This document shows, in pieces, positions 1-11,085 of a stretch of 64,000 nt of DNA. The notes under the pieces were generated by a model that saw only the letters and a list, made by a program, of their open reading frames with translations, made no database searches and was not told where the DNA came from. The translations under genes and the position numbers were made by a program. The first letter of the stretch is position 1; each line of letters begins with the position of its first letter. Where the stretch lies: the NCBI GenBank assembly GCA_002917075.1, contig NTMA01000064.1, positions 124,001-188,000 on the forward strand, read 5' to 3'. Source of the DNA: Hawksworthiomyces lignivorus (taxonomy: Eukaryota; Ascomycota; Sordariomycetes; Ophiostomatales; Ophiostomataceae).

Positions 1-505
1 AGTGATCGAGCTGCTGCAATGTGGTGAGAGACGAATGAAGATTCTTGGTTATGGCTTTGTCATATCCACCGCAATCAATGACTTCGTCAAAGACAGGAGG
101 ACCCCACGTGTAGCTCAACGCTGTGTACCACAAGGGCTCTGTCAAGTTCTTCATGGATAAGGCATACTGTGTACGGTATCGTTCGTTGTTCTGATCAGCT
201 CCAGATTCGAATTCGATTGAACAATGGTGTAGGGAACCAAGCAGTTTTTCGTTCCTGGTGCCCGGTTTGATTTCAAGGACGCGAATTCCGTAGGCGTCTG
301 TGACTGGCGCGTACAAACCAACATGGCCGTCATGTCTAGTAGCAGCCGGTGCCGAGGCCGTATGCGACTTGTTTGAGGCCCAGCTTTGAATCTGTTCCCT
401 TAAAGCATCGAGCGGATAGTCTTTTTCGTATTTTCTAGCCGATTCAAACGGATATATATCCCCGTGAGACACGTTGAATTTGGCAAGGCCAGCACCTATT
501 TCCAT
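1..505 (-). CDS. HET-domain (heterokaryon incompatibility) protein, N-terminal part, runs off left edge
   Basis: Reading the minus strand from the ATG at 505, about 168 codons stay open to the window edge, so the C-terminal part is missing. Residues 74-78 (IRVLE) and 127-137 (YTALSYTWGPP) match the start of the fungal HET domain, including its hallmark Y-x-A-L-S-Y-x-W-G. HET proteins take part in allorecognition and programmed cell death between incompatible strains, but most genomic copies have no known partner. No intron is seen in the visible part. The start is the first in-frame ATG, though an upstream exon cannot be excluded. The family call is firm; the role of this copy is unknown. Confidence 0.85.
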   Translation of the reverse strand, partial: MEIGAGLAKFNVSHGDIYPFESARKYEKDYPLDALREQIQSWASNKSHTASAPAATRHDGHVGLYAPVTDAYGIRVLEIKPGTRNEKLLGSLHHCSIEFESGADQNNERYRTQYALSMKNLTEPLWYTALSYTWGPPVFDEVIDCGGYDKAITKNLHSSLTTLQQLDH

Positions 506-1012
506 CCTTGCCAAGCAATTGAAATAGATGGGCCTAAAGTTTAGTTATAGACCATATACTGTGTTAAGATGGATACATCGTCACTTATCCTAACATATCA
601 GGAGTAGTCTGTCTGCACCCTAGACGCCACAATATTCCCTACAGTTAAAAAAATCCAAATCTGGTTAACTAGGTGCACATTTGTGTGGTAATTCCCTATT
701 CTTTTCGGCTACTTTAGGCATTGGGCCGTACAAACTCCGTGACGACTGTACATTTCATACTGTACTTCGTATCGCTCGTGTCTGTATCCGCGGGGGAAGC
801 TTATTCGCCCAAGTTATTGGAAAATGCCGCTTGTTTTCTCTCCTTTTTCTGCGTTTAAACATAGACTTATTGTCTTAACGCCTAGATACATGTAGTCACT
901 CACTAGCAGAACATTATAACACCAACGTCTGTCGCTAACGTCTATCTCTGTCTGCCATTTATACAACACGACCGCATAGTAGCAGCAGTGGATAGAGAAC
1001 CAAAATCTCGGC
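506..1012. other. Intergenic, divergent promoter of HET gene and ankyrin gene
   Basis: About 500 bp of AT-rich sequence between two divergent genes. Short open frames here overlap on both strands and have no family signature. I see no repeat or clear control element. Confidence 0.6.
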
Positions 1013-1804
1013 ATGGTCAAGTTTTGGGAATGGATATCAAGACAAACGAAGAAGTTTCGATTCGGAAAGACCAAAAATGGGCCACAAGAAGGCACACTCA
1101 GCCATACCAAAAACACAACCCCGAAGAAAAAGCAACTCCTTCTCCGGAGCGCTGTAGAATCGGGTAATAGGACGAAAGCAGAGCAGCTTCTCAGAAAAGG
1201 CGCCGAGGCTAATGATTTCGCTACCTCTTATGGCACGACGCAACCAATCTTACTCCAGGCGGTCAGAAGCGGGGGGCTAGAGATGGTTAAACTGCTCGTC
1301 GACCACGGCGCGAATATTGAGACTGCAGACAAAAATGGTCACAACGCTCTGCAAGCGGCAGCTGCTCGCGGCTTCGTGGACAAAGCAAAGTTTCTTCTCG
1401 ACAGAGGAGCCGATATCTCAACAAAAGATTTCCTCGGAAGGACTCCCCTCCACTTGGCGGCACAAAATGGCCAGGTAGATGTTATGAGGCTTCTTCTAGA
1501 GAGAGGAGCGTCGCACGTGGCAAAGACAAAAGCCGGACAGCAGCCAATCCATCTTGCTGGAGAGAAAGGCCATAGAGCGGCTTTCAATGTGCTTCGAGAG
1601 CACGCCGGCCTCCTACCAGTCACAGGGTCAGCGCATTATCCTCACATTCACAATAGTCAATGGGATGCAAGCCAAACATCGATTACAAAACCAACACAAC
1701 GTCATCAAGGTCGTAGCAACATTTGGCCTAACCAAATTGTAAAGGATCGCTTAACTGGAGAGAAGAATATTCTTACACCTTCTGATCCTGCATATTGGAA
1801 TTAA
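1013..1804 (+). CDS. Ankyrin-repeat protein, 263 aa
   Basis: Intronless frame with a basic N-terminus (residues 1-40, rich in K and R) followed by about five ankyrin repeats at residues 42-205. The repeat consensus is clear, for example GRTPLHLAAQNGQVDVMRLL and the RGAD or HGAN turns. The last 55 residues are polar, with no recognised domain. Ankyrin repeats bind proteins; nothing shows the partner. In fungi small ankyrin proteins often sit near HET genes, and a HET gene lies 0.5 kb away on the other strand, but a functional link is only inference. The ATG at 1013 is the first in frame. Confidence 0.85.
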   Translation: MVKFWEWISRQTKKFRFGKTKNGPQEGTLSHTKNTTPKKKQLLLRSAVESGNRTKAEQLLRKGAEANDFATSYGTTQPILLQAVRSGGLEMVKLLVDHGANIETADKNGHNALQAAAARGFVDKAKFLLDRGADISTKDFLGRTPLHLAAQNGQVDVMRLLLERGASHVAKTKAGQQPIHLAGEKGHRAAFNVLREHAGLLPVTGSAHYPHIHNSQWDASQTSITKPTQRHQGRSNIWPNQIVKDRLTGEKNILTPSDPAYWN

Positions 1805-2445
1805 GAATTGCTTTAAAAGCCATTATTATGTAAGATTATTTCATCGTTGCTATTGATTCGATATTTTAGATTTTAACGTACATGCTGTTGCGCCTGTAAA
1901 GTTTCCAGGCCTCTTGATTAGGAAGTGTGGGACCGAATTTGGTTCCTGATCGCTACCAGAAGAAAATGCAAGCTAGATCCAATCTTGTCTTAAGCTTAGA
2001 CGGTTTTTGTGGAGTCGACGGAAGCAAATGTACTCGTAGGTGTATGCAATATTTAAGCTCTCAAAGTGGAGCCAATACAAAAATATACTGTAGTTTTACG
2101 TTGGGAGTGGCTGGGCCGACGCCCTTTGAATTCTCCTCTTTGGTGAAAGGCGCAGCTTGCATGGACTCGGTAGGAGCATCACCGGGTCGTTGGTGGATAT
2201 GTTTTTGAATCATATATCCTATTCTGCCTTCATGGCGCGGCGCAATGCAAGCCACCGGCCTTGGCGGAGAAAGCGCAATGTACCTGGTGCCTGATGCTTG
2301 ATGCGGCTGAGGATGGCACACAAGTTCGTTACTTTGGCCGATGGCGGCGAAGAGCCTCATAAGAAGAGCCTCATAAATATCCGGCCGGCTCAAAATTGAT
2401 GGCCAATTTGTGTTTTCCATATTTTTACAAGAGCCAGTGTCCACC
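1805..2445. other. Intergenic, 640 bp, with a small tandem duplication
   Basis: 3' flank of the ankyrin gene and 5' flank of the membrane protein. The only structure seen is a perfect 14-bp tandem repeat at 2349-2376. No gene recognised. Confidence 0.6.
2349..2376. repeat. 14-bp perfect tandem duplication GAAGAGCCTCATAA x2
   Basis: Two adjacent copies at 2349-2362 and 2363-2376, about 70 bp before the ATG of the membrane protein. Likely a replication slip. Confidence 0.9.
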
Positions 2446-4644
2446 ATGGCGGACTCGAGGGCGGCAGAGGCTATTGTGACACCTGCGTCACCAGTACTAC
2501 GAGACCAGGCCATGCTCGATGCTACGATCGCCGAAATCGAGCCCAAAGAGGGGCCAGATTCGGATCCACCTCCGTCGTTGCGTCAACTGTCTTCTCGTGA
2601 AAAGCTCGGGCTCTTTGCTATTTTTCTCTTTCCTGTGGGCACAGTGATCATCTTGGTCGCTCTGGGTATCCTCTGGTTCTTATGGCTGGGTGGTAGCGCC
2701 GGGAGCGGACTCTGGCATCAGGTCACGGCTAGGGACTGGCTGAGCAAGGCAGTCAACATCATCGCTGAAGTCATCAAGACGGTTGTCAACTTCCAGGTTG
2801 GCACCGAGGTCGCCATGATTGCAAGCCTGGCCATGGAGAGGTTTGGCGTGCTGCTTCCGCACGCCGCATCGCTTTCGATGATGAAGGCATGCGCGAATAG
2901 CGGCACGGTGCTAGTGCTTCTCAAACACCAATTTACAACAGTCACCAGGAGCAGAGCCGGAACGACAGTGTTGATCTTGGTACTGGTAGCTGTATTAACC
3001 GCCGTGTTTGCGATCACTCAAGTCTTTTCGATCCTCCTCATCAGCGATATCGCCGTTCGTGCTGTCACGGGCGTTTCATCGACGACCAACCTAACAGTGG
3101 GAAGCTCGCTAAACGACGGCATCACAGCTTACATGGTTGAGGACAAGACGTGGCTCCGCGCTCCTACTCGCTATCCTACTTTTGCCGAATACTCTGAGCC
3201 TCCGTATGTGGCAGATGGCGTCCTGGACACGGGTGTCACACTGCGCGCATTTTTGCCATTTCCGGCCGCTGGAGATCGGCAGCTTATCCAAGCTTACAAC
3301 GGCTCAGCAACTGTGCTTGATGCGCGAGTGACTTGTCAGCGCCCGCAGTTTTCGAATCTGTCTATATCTGTCTCGCGGATTGGCTATATCGATCTGGATG
3401 GCTTTGTTTCACCCACCGTGATCACGCCGCGGATGGTGACCTCTACGACATTACCATCTAACCCCTACCTAGCAGGATTCAATGGCACAACCTCTTTCAA
3501 GAGCGTAGCACCGATGCAATCTCAAAATGACAATTTTTGGGGATTGTCACTTTGCGATGTAGGCCTCGGTCCCGTCTTAAGCGAGTTCACGGAATTCACA
3601 GGGCCGAGCGCCAGCACTTCCACTCTGGGGACTGGCTATCTTGTGTTCAACGTCTCTCAAGGAAGCATGCATGACTGGTATTTTGATTTCCCTTTCAACG
3701 ATACTACTACCCAGTCACATCCAACTTTGACAAACCGATCGGAGTGGCTAGACATCGGCTTCGCCAACAACTCACTGGTTATCAGCGCCACACTCTGCTA
3801 CAGCCCCTGGGACCAAGCCAACTTGCCCGTGCAAGTCTCGAGCAAGCACAATGCCAACAGAACCGAGTCGGTTCCTAGCTTTGACCTCGATACCATGACC
3901 TACACGTACGCCTTTCTCCGCAAGCTGTATGGGCAGAATGGTACGCTAACGCCAGACCAGCGCGGGATCTTGGCGATGCAGAACCGGACCTGGACAGATG
4001 TGGACAGTATAACACTGCGCAACAATTCCTTCAACCCATCGACGGCGCTTCGAACTGCATCCAAAATTGAGGGCCAAGGATGTGCCATGTTGGGTGGCAC
4101 ATATTCCTTTACGAGCTTGACGCAGTCTCAAACCCAGCTTGTCCCCTTCTCCGGCATGTTCTTCCCGCTCGACAGCTATAAATGGTTAGCCCAAGAAGTC
4201 GTACAGACCAGTCCAAGAGTCGAAGGCGGCATCGCCTTTATGCTGCAGACCTTTATCACGCTCATGAGCAGCATGACCTACTACGACGTTCTGGACGCCT
4301 ACGACGTGCGTGCACCAGTCCGGACGGCGTATTTTGTGCAGGCGACGGTCCCTGTCACGGGCGTCGGGTTGTGCACGGTTACAGTGGCTCTGGCGGTGCA
4401 TTTTGTGCTAATGGCTGTCGTACTGGGTCTATTCCTGCGCCGGACAACGCACTCGAGGTTGGGCGCCACATGGGCCGCAATGGCACAAGGATCGGGAGGC
4501 GTGGCAGGGAGGTGTTTGGAGAATGTCAGCCACGAAGATGACGACGTTGTGGAGAGCTACTTGAAGTCCCAGGGAGCAGAGAGGATCAGAGTTGGAACAA
4601 AAGTGGTGGGTCAGAAGATCGTAGTCGCAGTCAAGGAAGATTGA
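2446..4644 (+). CDS. Large fungal membrane protein with a glycosylated ectodomain, 732 aa, unknown function
   Basis: A frame opens at 2410 with GTG, but the first ATG is at 2446 in a strong context (ACCATGG), so that start is used. There are hydrophobic segments at about residues 54-81 and 182-206, then about 440 mostly polar residues with many N-x-S/T sites, suggesting an extracellular or lumenal domain. A final membrane span lies near residues 645-670, and the cytosolic tail is rich in acidic and basic residues. Fungal genomes carry many proteins of this layout with no assigned role, and I do not recognise a named domain. No intron is needed. It could be a receptor or wall sensor, but nothing in the sequence proves it. 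Confidence 0.8.
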   Translation: MADSRAAEAIVTPASPVLRDQAMLDATIAEIEPKEGPDSDPPPSLRQLSSREKLGLFAIFLFPVGTVIILVALGILWFLWLGGSAGSGLWHQVTARDWLSKAVNIIAEVIKTVVNFQVGTEVAMIASLAMERFGVLLPHAASLSMMKACANSGTVLVLLKHQFTTVTRSRAGTTVLILVLVAVLTAVFAITQVFSILLISDIAVRAVTGVSSTTNLTVGSSLNDGITAYMVEDKTWLRAPTRYPTFAEYSEPPYVADGVLDTGVTLRAFLPFPAAGDRQLIQAYNGSATVLDARVTCQRPQFSNLSISVSRIGYIDLDGFVSPTVITPRMVTSTTLPSNPYLAGFNGTTSFKSVAPMQSQNDNFWGLSLCDVGLGPVLSEFTEFTGPSASTSTLGTGYLVFNVSQGSMHDWYFDFPFNDTTTQSHPTLTNRSEWLDIGFANNSLVISATLCYSPWDQANLPVQVSSKHNANRTESVPSFDLDTMTYTYAFLRKLYGQNGTLTPDQRGILAMQNRTWTDVDSITLRNNSFNPSTALRTASKIEGQGCAMLGGTYSFTSLTQSQTQLVPFSGMFFPLDSYKWLAQEVVQTSPRVEGGIAFMLQTFITLMSSMTYYDVLDAYDVRAPVRTAYFVQATVPVTGVGLCTVTVALAVHFVLMAVVLGLFLRRTTHSRLGATWAAMAQGSGGVAGRCLENVSHEDDDVVESYLKSQGAERIRVGTKVVGQKIVVAVKED

Positions 4645-5303
4645 TTTAATTACAATAGATAGTATAAAAAGGCAACGTTTCTCTATTACTGTTAGCAAAA
4701 ATCACCACTGCGTTTTCCCTCTCTCTCTATTTACATTAAAACTTCTCACGAATATGAAGGGAGAAGGGAGAAGAAAAAAAATGACGAGGGCATAAAGTTG
4801 GAATAGAAATTGACGTGTCTTATTTAGGAAAATTGCATCGCCAACATGGATTTAAAGGCAAAGCCCATTTGTTGGTTTGACGTATGGCTGCTCCCTTGAG
4901 CAAATTTCCTTCAGTATACAAGCCTTCGAATAATTGAAAGAGAAGTAAATTACCCTCTCATTCATTACCTCCTTTTTTTTCCATCTAATCTGCGAGAGTA
5001 TCTAGTTTTGTCTCGATTAACTAATCATCGTGGAATTTTTCATGCCGACTTGTCACAATATGGAGCGTACCAGAAGCATTACGGTATGTATACTTCATAT
5101 CCATTATAGTACTTTCTTGAACTATTTTAGCCTTCCAGACCGCAAATCACCTACATTGAGATATCTAGCAGAATTTATGAGTGTTCGTGGAAGATTTTAC
5201 AACGCATCAACGCTCCAACCTCTGACATTTAAACCAGACATCCACTCGCAGATATCACGACTTATAAAGTTTATCCCATACCATCGCGGAAAACCCTGAA
5301 ATA
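4645..5303. other. Intergenic, 660 bp
   Basis: AT-rich, with a pyrimidine stretch near 4718-4730. A possible 47-codon spliced frame (5042-5083 joined to 5131-5232 across a GTATGT...TTTTAG intron) has no recognisable product and is not called as a gene. Confidence 0.5.
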
Positions 5304-5834
5304 ATGCATTCTTCAGAGAAGGTGGACTCAAATTTCGTGCGCGACCGGAAACTGGCTGCTCAAATTTTCCAACCCCAGTATGCAGCCCGTATTCTACAAA
5401 TTCAGCCCGGAAATGCCAACCTCGATAAATGCGTGTGGCGCTGCATTGGATCCTTCGACTATTACCGTGTCAAACCAACATCGATGCACCATTTCGCGAA
5501 CTTAACGAAGGGTCTCTTCACTCGGGAATTCCTCTCTCACCTAGAACAAAACGCAAAGGACTTTGATATCGCCAGCGGGGCCTCGGCTTCAGATGACCTG
5601 ATGGCATCCGACACCGTTGGGCAATGGGTCTGGTATAGCATCCAAACCATAGTCGGCAGTGTATGGTATGACGAAGACGAGGTTGCGCTTTTCTCCGTTC
5701 CAGCCCCTGTGGCAGCTACTGTTGGTCTAATGGTTTCGCAAGGAAGCGTAGATAAGACTAAGGGAGATGACAAAAAGAACAAGGGACAAACAAGGTCATG
5801 GAAGCGGCTTCTGACGTGCTTTATCTCGGCCTAA
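5304..5834 (+). CDS. Hypothetical protein, 176 aa
   Basis: Single open frame from an ATG at 5304. The product has no signal peptide. A short hydrophobic patch lies near residues 130-146, and a lysine-rich stretch (residues 150-168) precedes the C-terminus. I recognise no domain. The N-terminal half has the even amino-acid mix of real protein, but the surroundings are AT-rich and no neighbour explains it. It may be an orphan gene or the remaining exon of a decayed larger one. Confidence 0.45.
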   Translation: MHSSEKVDSNFVRDRKLAAQIFQPQYAARILQIQPGNANLDKCVWRCIGSFDYYRVKPTSMHHFANLTKGLFTREFLSHLEQNAKDFDIASGASASDDLMASDTVGQWVWYSIQTIVGSVWYDEDEVALFSVPAPVAATVGLMVSQGSVDKTKGDDKKNKGQTRSWKRLLTCFISA

Positions 5835-6219
5835 AAATGTATTTTTTTCAAAATAGTGAGGAAAACTGTATTACTTGGCTCTATACAGCTGGTCAACTTG
5901 TGTTGTACTTGTCTATTTGTCATTTAACTATTTCAGATACTTGAATCCCCAGAAATTTACAATTCGGGAGGAGGATAATAGTGTTCTATATGGAAGTGAA
6001 AGAGAAGATTAAGATATGAGTGGCAGTAGCTTGACTGATTAGATTCGCTTAAATAAGGAATAAGACTCTATTGTACGAAACCTTAAAGATAATTCTCTCT
6101 ATATCTCATCCTCCTACTATATAAGTCTCGGTATAAGCCGCTGCGGATAATTTTGAATTGCTGCACTTTTTATCGGCTATTAGGCCACTTGCGAGCATCT
6201 ACCATAAAACTTCGTGAAG
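5835..6219. other. Intergenic, 385 bp, convergent 3' ends
   Basis: AT-rich 3' flanks of the 176-aa frame and the SurE gene. Nothing else seen. Confidence 0.6.
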
Positions 6220-7198
6220 TTAAGGCAAACAAGTTAGGAGACTGCCAAGCTTATTTAAGACAGCCTGCTGTTGAGCAGCAGAGGCATCAGACTTGCTGCT
6301 GCCGATAGCAACAGAGATGCTGACATAGCAGCCACTGGTGTTCACCACAGTAGTTTCGGTAGGAAGCCTAGTTGTTCCGCAGGTAGAAACGTCGGCAGCA
6401 GTGCCAGAAGAAGCAGTATTGATCCGGGAGAGCACATATTTGAATTTAGAGGCGCTGGAACAGCTGGAGCTACCAACGGCTGGGAAATTGACATTTAAGA
6501 AGATGCCTGAGGGCAAGTAAGGAGCACCAGAGGCGATGATGGTATCGGTAATAGTGGTAGCAAGAGTGGCATAGATCGTGCTGTATGACGGAACGGGATT
6601 GACAGTCCAGGCGACTTGGGAACCTGAAGTTCCGGAGAAAGCAATCGCAGGATAACCTTGGGTGGCACCATAGCTGGCGGCACCAACAGTGCCGGAGATG
6701 GAGACGGTGGAGCCAAGATTAGCACCGACATTAGGGCCGCTGACAATAATATCAGGCTCGCTGAAAAACGGGGCGATGATATATTCAAGACCATATTGAA
6801 CTGAGGTGACCGGGTAGGAGTTCACATAGTTCAAACGCGGGCTAGTGGCGTTACTGTCATAGGGAGGGCTGCCAGCTGGGCAGCTGTTGAATTCGCACGC
6901 AGTACTGAGCTTCTTAGGGGTGGCGGTGCTAGAACCTTCATTTCCACCAAAAAAAAAAAAAAATGTTAACGCTACAACCAGCTTTGAGCAAATAAATAAA
7001 TGAAATGAATGACTTTGGCATACCGGTTCCGCTCTCATTCTCGGCAGGAGCAGAGATGACGACATTGTTTCCAGCACTGGTCAGAGCATTGTAGAAAGTA
7101 CGGATGTTGATCTCAGCCCAGCCATCATCGTTGGTCAAGAGGATATCGACAGCCTGGATGGCGAGAGGCAAAACTGTGAAAGTTAGAGAATAACGCAT
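6220..7198 (-). CDS. SurE-type 5'/3'-nucleotidase/acid phosphatase, secreted, 296 aa
   Basis: Two exons: 7198-7024 and 6935-6220. The intron (7023-6936) is phase 1, with donor GTATGC and a run of 15 T before the acceptor. The protein starts with a likely signal peptide (residues 1-16, MRYSLTFTVLPLAIQA). The SurE catalytic metal motif NDDG follows at residues 23-26, and the loop SGTGSSTATP spans the splice junction. The SurE family removes phosphate from nucleoside monophosphates and other phosphomonoesters. The fungal secreted branch is usually annotated as acid phosphatase, and about 300 aa is the normal length. Cysteines in the second half fit a disulfide-bonded extracellular enzyme. It is transcribed away from a 1.4-kb gene-free stretch that must hold its promoter. 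Confidence 0.9.
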
Positions 7199-8609
7199 CT
7201 TGAAATATAAAGGAGCCTGTGGTCACTTGCTTGCTTGTCTGCCGCCAATTCCTGGCGTCTCTCTCAGGGGACACTTCTCCCTCTTTATACTAACTGGTAT
7301 CGCTTATTATGAGCTTGAAGCTGTTTGGCTTTCCAATTCTACAATTTCCGGATCCTCGTCGACGAACTCTAAATCCTTGTAGATAAAGTACAGCGCGCTG
7401 CATTGGGGTGTACGTGGTAGTATCCCTGAGTCTGATCTCTAAAGATAAATCAAGCGAAGATCGTTGCACACGTGCGTTACTGGATGGCTAGTGCCAATTG
7501 TGACAATGCAGATGAACGTTACAGTTTTGTGAATGCCTACAACGACTGCCTTCAAATTTTCACCGATGGTCGATTCTAGCTTGGATCTGGTTTGGCCACT
7601 TTCTGCTTTCGTCAAGCATCAGCTGCCCTATTGAGTAAACTTTAACGAAGAAGACTGACAGGTCTCACAAAGCTGTGGAATATATGACCACCCATGTGCA
7701 TGCAAGTCCATCCACAATGCATATGCTCATTTGGGTTACTTATGTGGAAAAACAGTAAAACAGAAATTAACCTCTATGGCATGCACAAAGTAGAAGTACA
7801 TCACGAACAGACAAATAATGTAGGCTTCCTCTAATTCTAGAAGCAATGAGTTCTGTGGCTACAGAATCTTGAAGAAATAGATACATAGATAGACATGCAT
7901 CATTCTGTCTAGGGACGCATGGGCCTCGGTGGAAGATTAGGCTAGATCTGCTGCAACCAGTGATCTAGTAGGTAGCAACCCGCGTGATGTAGTAATACAA
8001 CGCGGTATTCTCTACGGAAGTCCAGGGCCAGGCCCTAGTTAATCATTTTGAGCACTTTTTTTCTCCGGCAGTTCCCATATGGGGTACATAGAACCCATAA
8101 TGTAGATACTTTCCCTAAATGACAGGTAAAGTTCTCTGTTGGCGCGTAGTGACAGAATTCTTAGAGGTAACTAGTGGCTCGGCTTTTGTATTAGCTGATT
8201 TCTAGTGCTTCATTAGAGAACATTCTACTCCGTACATTAAATGAAAACGAAGTCCCTTGACTTATGACTTAAGTTGCCTCATGTATGTAGTAAAAACCGA
8301 TTGCAAAATATGAGATGCAAAGCCCAAAGAAATCAAACTAACTTCAACACACCTTCAAACTATCCCGTTGACGTCAGAGCCGCTTGGATCCTTTTCACAA
8401 TTTTCTTTTATTCCATCCCTTATCCCTTTGGCCTTCCAGCTGCACATATAAATTTCGAGTTTAAGACACAGTGGCCATATTAGTTTTATTGTACTAAAAG
8501 AAGTCTGCCATGACCTCGGACAAACATCTTCAAAGTTACCACTGGCCGGCGTGAAATTCAGGAAGCACGAATACAGACATGGATGGTGAGGAAAGTCATA
8601 ATCCTTCAT
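7199..8609. other. Gene-free stretch, 1.4 kb
   Basis: Upstream of SurE and downstream of the sugar transporter. AT-rich, with stops in all frames and no recognisable coding exon. It holds one TACTCCGTA element at 8226-8234, which recurs elsewhere in the window. Confidence 0.6.
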
Positions 8610-11085
8610 TTAAGCAACAGCATCCTGTTTTTCATGCACTTGGTCGGCACGCATCTGAACTTCAGTGATATGGTTTTTGAATTTGCGAAGCGGCACTTTC
8701 GTGTCGAACCTATTTGTTTTGGAGAGTTAGCGAGCCGAGCGAATCCAACTGTTTAAAATTACTGTGGCAGCAAGATGCAGAGGCAACTTACATCTCGTCG
8801 ATCTCAGCGGGCGTACGCCGCGCCACCTCGGGAAGGATGAGCCAAGCAATGACCACGGCAACGGCACCAGTACCAGCAAAGCTGCGTTTTCCCGTTAGCA
8901 ATGAGATTATGTAGGTTGCTTTCCATGAAGTAGGACTAGTATTAAGAGCAGCAAAACAAACTTACAAGAAGCCGGTCTTCACGCCCCAGCTTGTTGATGG
9001 ACCGTGGATCATTAGAGGCGTGCAGAAGCTGAACATGATAGCGATCATATTTGAAAAGGCAAGTGACCAAGCAGCTGTCCGGGCACGTAGCCGCTGCTGT
9101 GGGACCTCCGCCGCATAAGCATATCCGATGGCCGAGGCACCAGTAGTAGAAAATGTGGCCAAGCAAGCGAAGAAGATCTAGACAAGCAAGGAACGTAAGA
9201 AGACACTCGAGGTTCATTTTCTCATCGGTAGTTGCTTTGAAGGTAAAGTGCAGCTAGACGTACCAGAAGAGAACTGAGAGCTTTAGTGGTGTAATCAAAA
9301 CAGCCAACAATGCCTAGACATAGAACGGATATAACTGTCACGGCATAAGGATAGACTGTGAGAGGCCGCCGACCAAAATGATCCGTTGTGGTAGAAGTAA
9401 CAATCATGGAAATGATCTGCACACACGAAAGAATGATAGTGACCATAAACGGATTGTTGCTGCCGGCATATTGGACTTTATTACGAGACAGAAGTCAATG
9501 CATTAGTAAAAGTCTCAGTAAGACGGGAAATATCCAGGGGGGCGCTACTTACAAAAGTAGGTTGCGTATGTGTTGAAGACAGACAGGCCAACGAACTGCT
9601 GTGCGACTTTGGGCCAACCTGCAATAATGAACCGCAGCAGATTTCGACCTTTGAAAACAGCCCAATGTCCAAGCTCCTGGTTAGCCTCGGCCAGTTGACG
9701 CTCAGCTGCAACAGTGGCACGCATGACTTCCTATAAGTGCAAAGCAAGTAAGCAACATGGAATGGAACGTAAGCGGTAGAGGGTAAGAATCATCCTACCA
9801 GCTGTTCATTAACGTCGTAGTCCTTCACATCCCCGTTGCAAATCTGGAGGGTCTTCCGCGCCTTATCCATCTTGCCCTTGCTAACAAGCCACCATGGGGT
9901 CTCGGGAAGCAAAACGAAAACGATGCCGATGATGCCAATCATGGCCCACTAAAAAAGAGTAAGCCATAAACCTCTGGCCACGGTACAGGGGAGAGAGAAT
10001 ATATCTAAGTTATCATAATTGGATTTTTCTTTCCGTACCTGAGTGTAAATGGGAGTCCTGAAGTTGTATGGATCCGAAGCATTGAGGGAGTTGAGGGCTA
10101 CAGAGGAAAAGAGCTGACCAATAACAAACCAGCTGGAAGAGACGTGAGCTATCAGTTTTTGAAAAATGAAACCAAATAATACGCCGAAAACCAACAATTA
10201 TGCGAAGTCAACTCACAAGGAGTATGCATTGATATAAAAACCGCGCAGCTGTGTTGGCGTGATCTCAGAGAGGTAAAGCGGCATCGTGGACTGCAGCATA
10301 CCGACGCCCATACCAGAAAGGAGTTTGGCCACCAGCCAGTGGTCCCAGCGGGTTGCAAAGGACTCAGTGAAGACGCTCTAGAAAACAAAAATGAGACACT
10401 TAAGCACTGATAATTTTATAGGAGCAAACACCACCCTAATTGAGGAGGCGATTCATATAAGCGAACATACCGCAGTGAGAATCAGCCATATGATAAGAAG
10501 AGCGGGTTTACGACCGTAGGCATCGGTTGCATACTGCAGTAGCTATTGCGGTGGTAAAGGAATCGTGTTAACACCAGAACCGCATATATTTCTCCATAGA
10601 TATATGATAATCTTCGGTAAAAGGGAAGAATCTCACAATTTGTCCAATGGTCTGGCCTGTTGACTGGATGCCGCCCCAAGCTGAGACGTATTTGCCATCG
10701 ATTATGGTAGTACCGGGATTGGCCATTTGGCGAACAAAGCCCTTGTTTGCGACGACTCCGCCATTCAGGTTGATCTCTGCAGAATGAATGAGAGGAAAAG
10801 TGATCAGCAAATCCGCGTACGATATTTGATCGAGACACGATGAGTAGAGACTGAGATGCAGCACTAACGGTAGCCATCTAGTGAGGCGCAGAAAGCAGCC
10901 GTCATAGATATAAGCCCGATTCTCTTATACCGAAGGACACTTTGCCAAATGCTGAGGTCGTCTTCTCTGGTCCGCATTAAAGCGCCACCCGGGTCACTAC
11001 GGCGCTCATTCATCTCAATCTCGTTCTGCACCGAGTGGTCCGGACGAGCCTCGACTGTCTCGATTTCGGTTTTGTCTTGAGCCAT
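8610..11085 (-). CDS. MFS sugar transporter (alpha-glucoside/hexose permease type), 541 aa, 11 exons
   Basis: Exons: 11085-10869, 10776-10637, 10542-10471, 10377-10217, 10132-10039, 9948-9799, 9730-9553, 9475-9264, 9177-8966, 8881-8792, 8709-8610; together 1626 nt, in frame. The product has the sugar-porter signatures: ASLDGYQINLNGG in TM1, DAYGRKP after TM2, PETPWW before the central loop, DHFGRRP after TM8, and an acidic-basic cytosolic tail. Twelve membrane spans are expected for the family. It should import a mono- or disaccharide at the plasma membrane. It is divergent from a GH78-type alpha-L-rhamnosidase, so uptake of rhamnose or a rhamnoside is a reasonable guess. The family also includes maltose and lactose permeases, so the substrate is open. 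Confidence 0.92.

Noticed and set aside
2410..2445. Start of the membrane protein at 2410
   Set aside because: That codon is GTG; fungal nuclear genes start at ATG and 2446 has a strong context.
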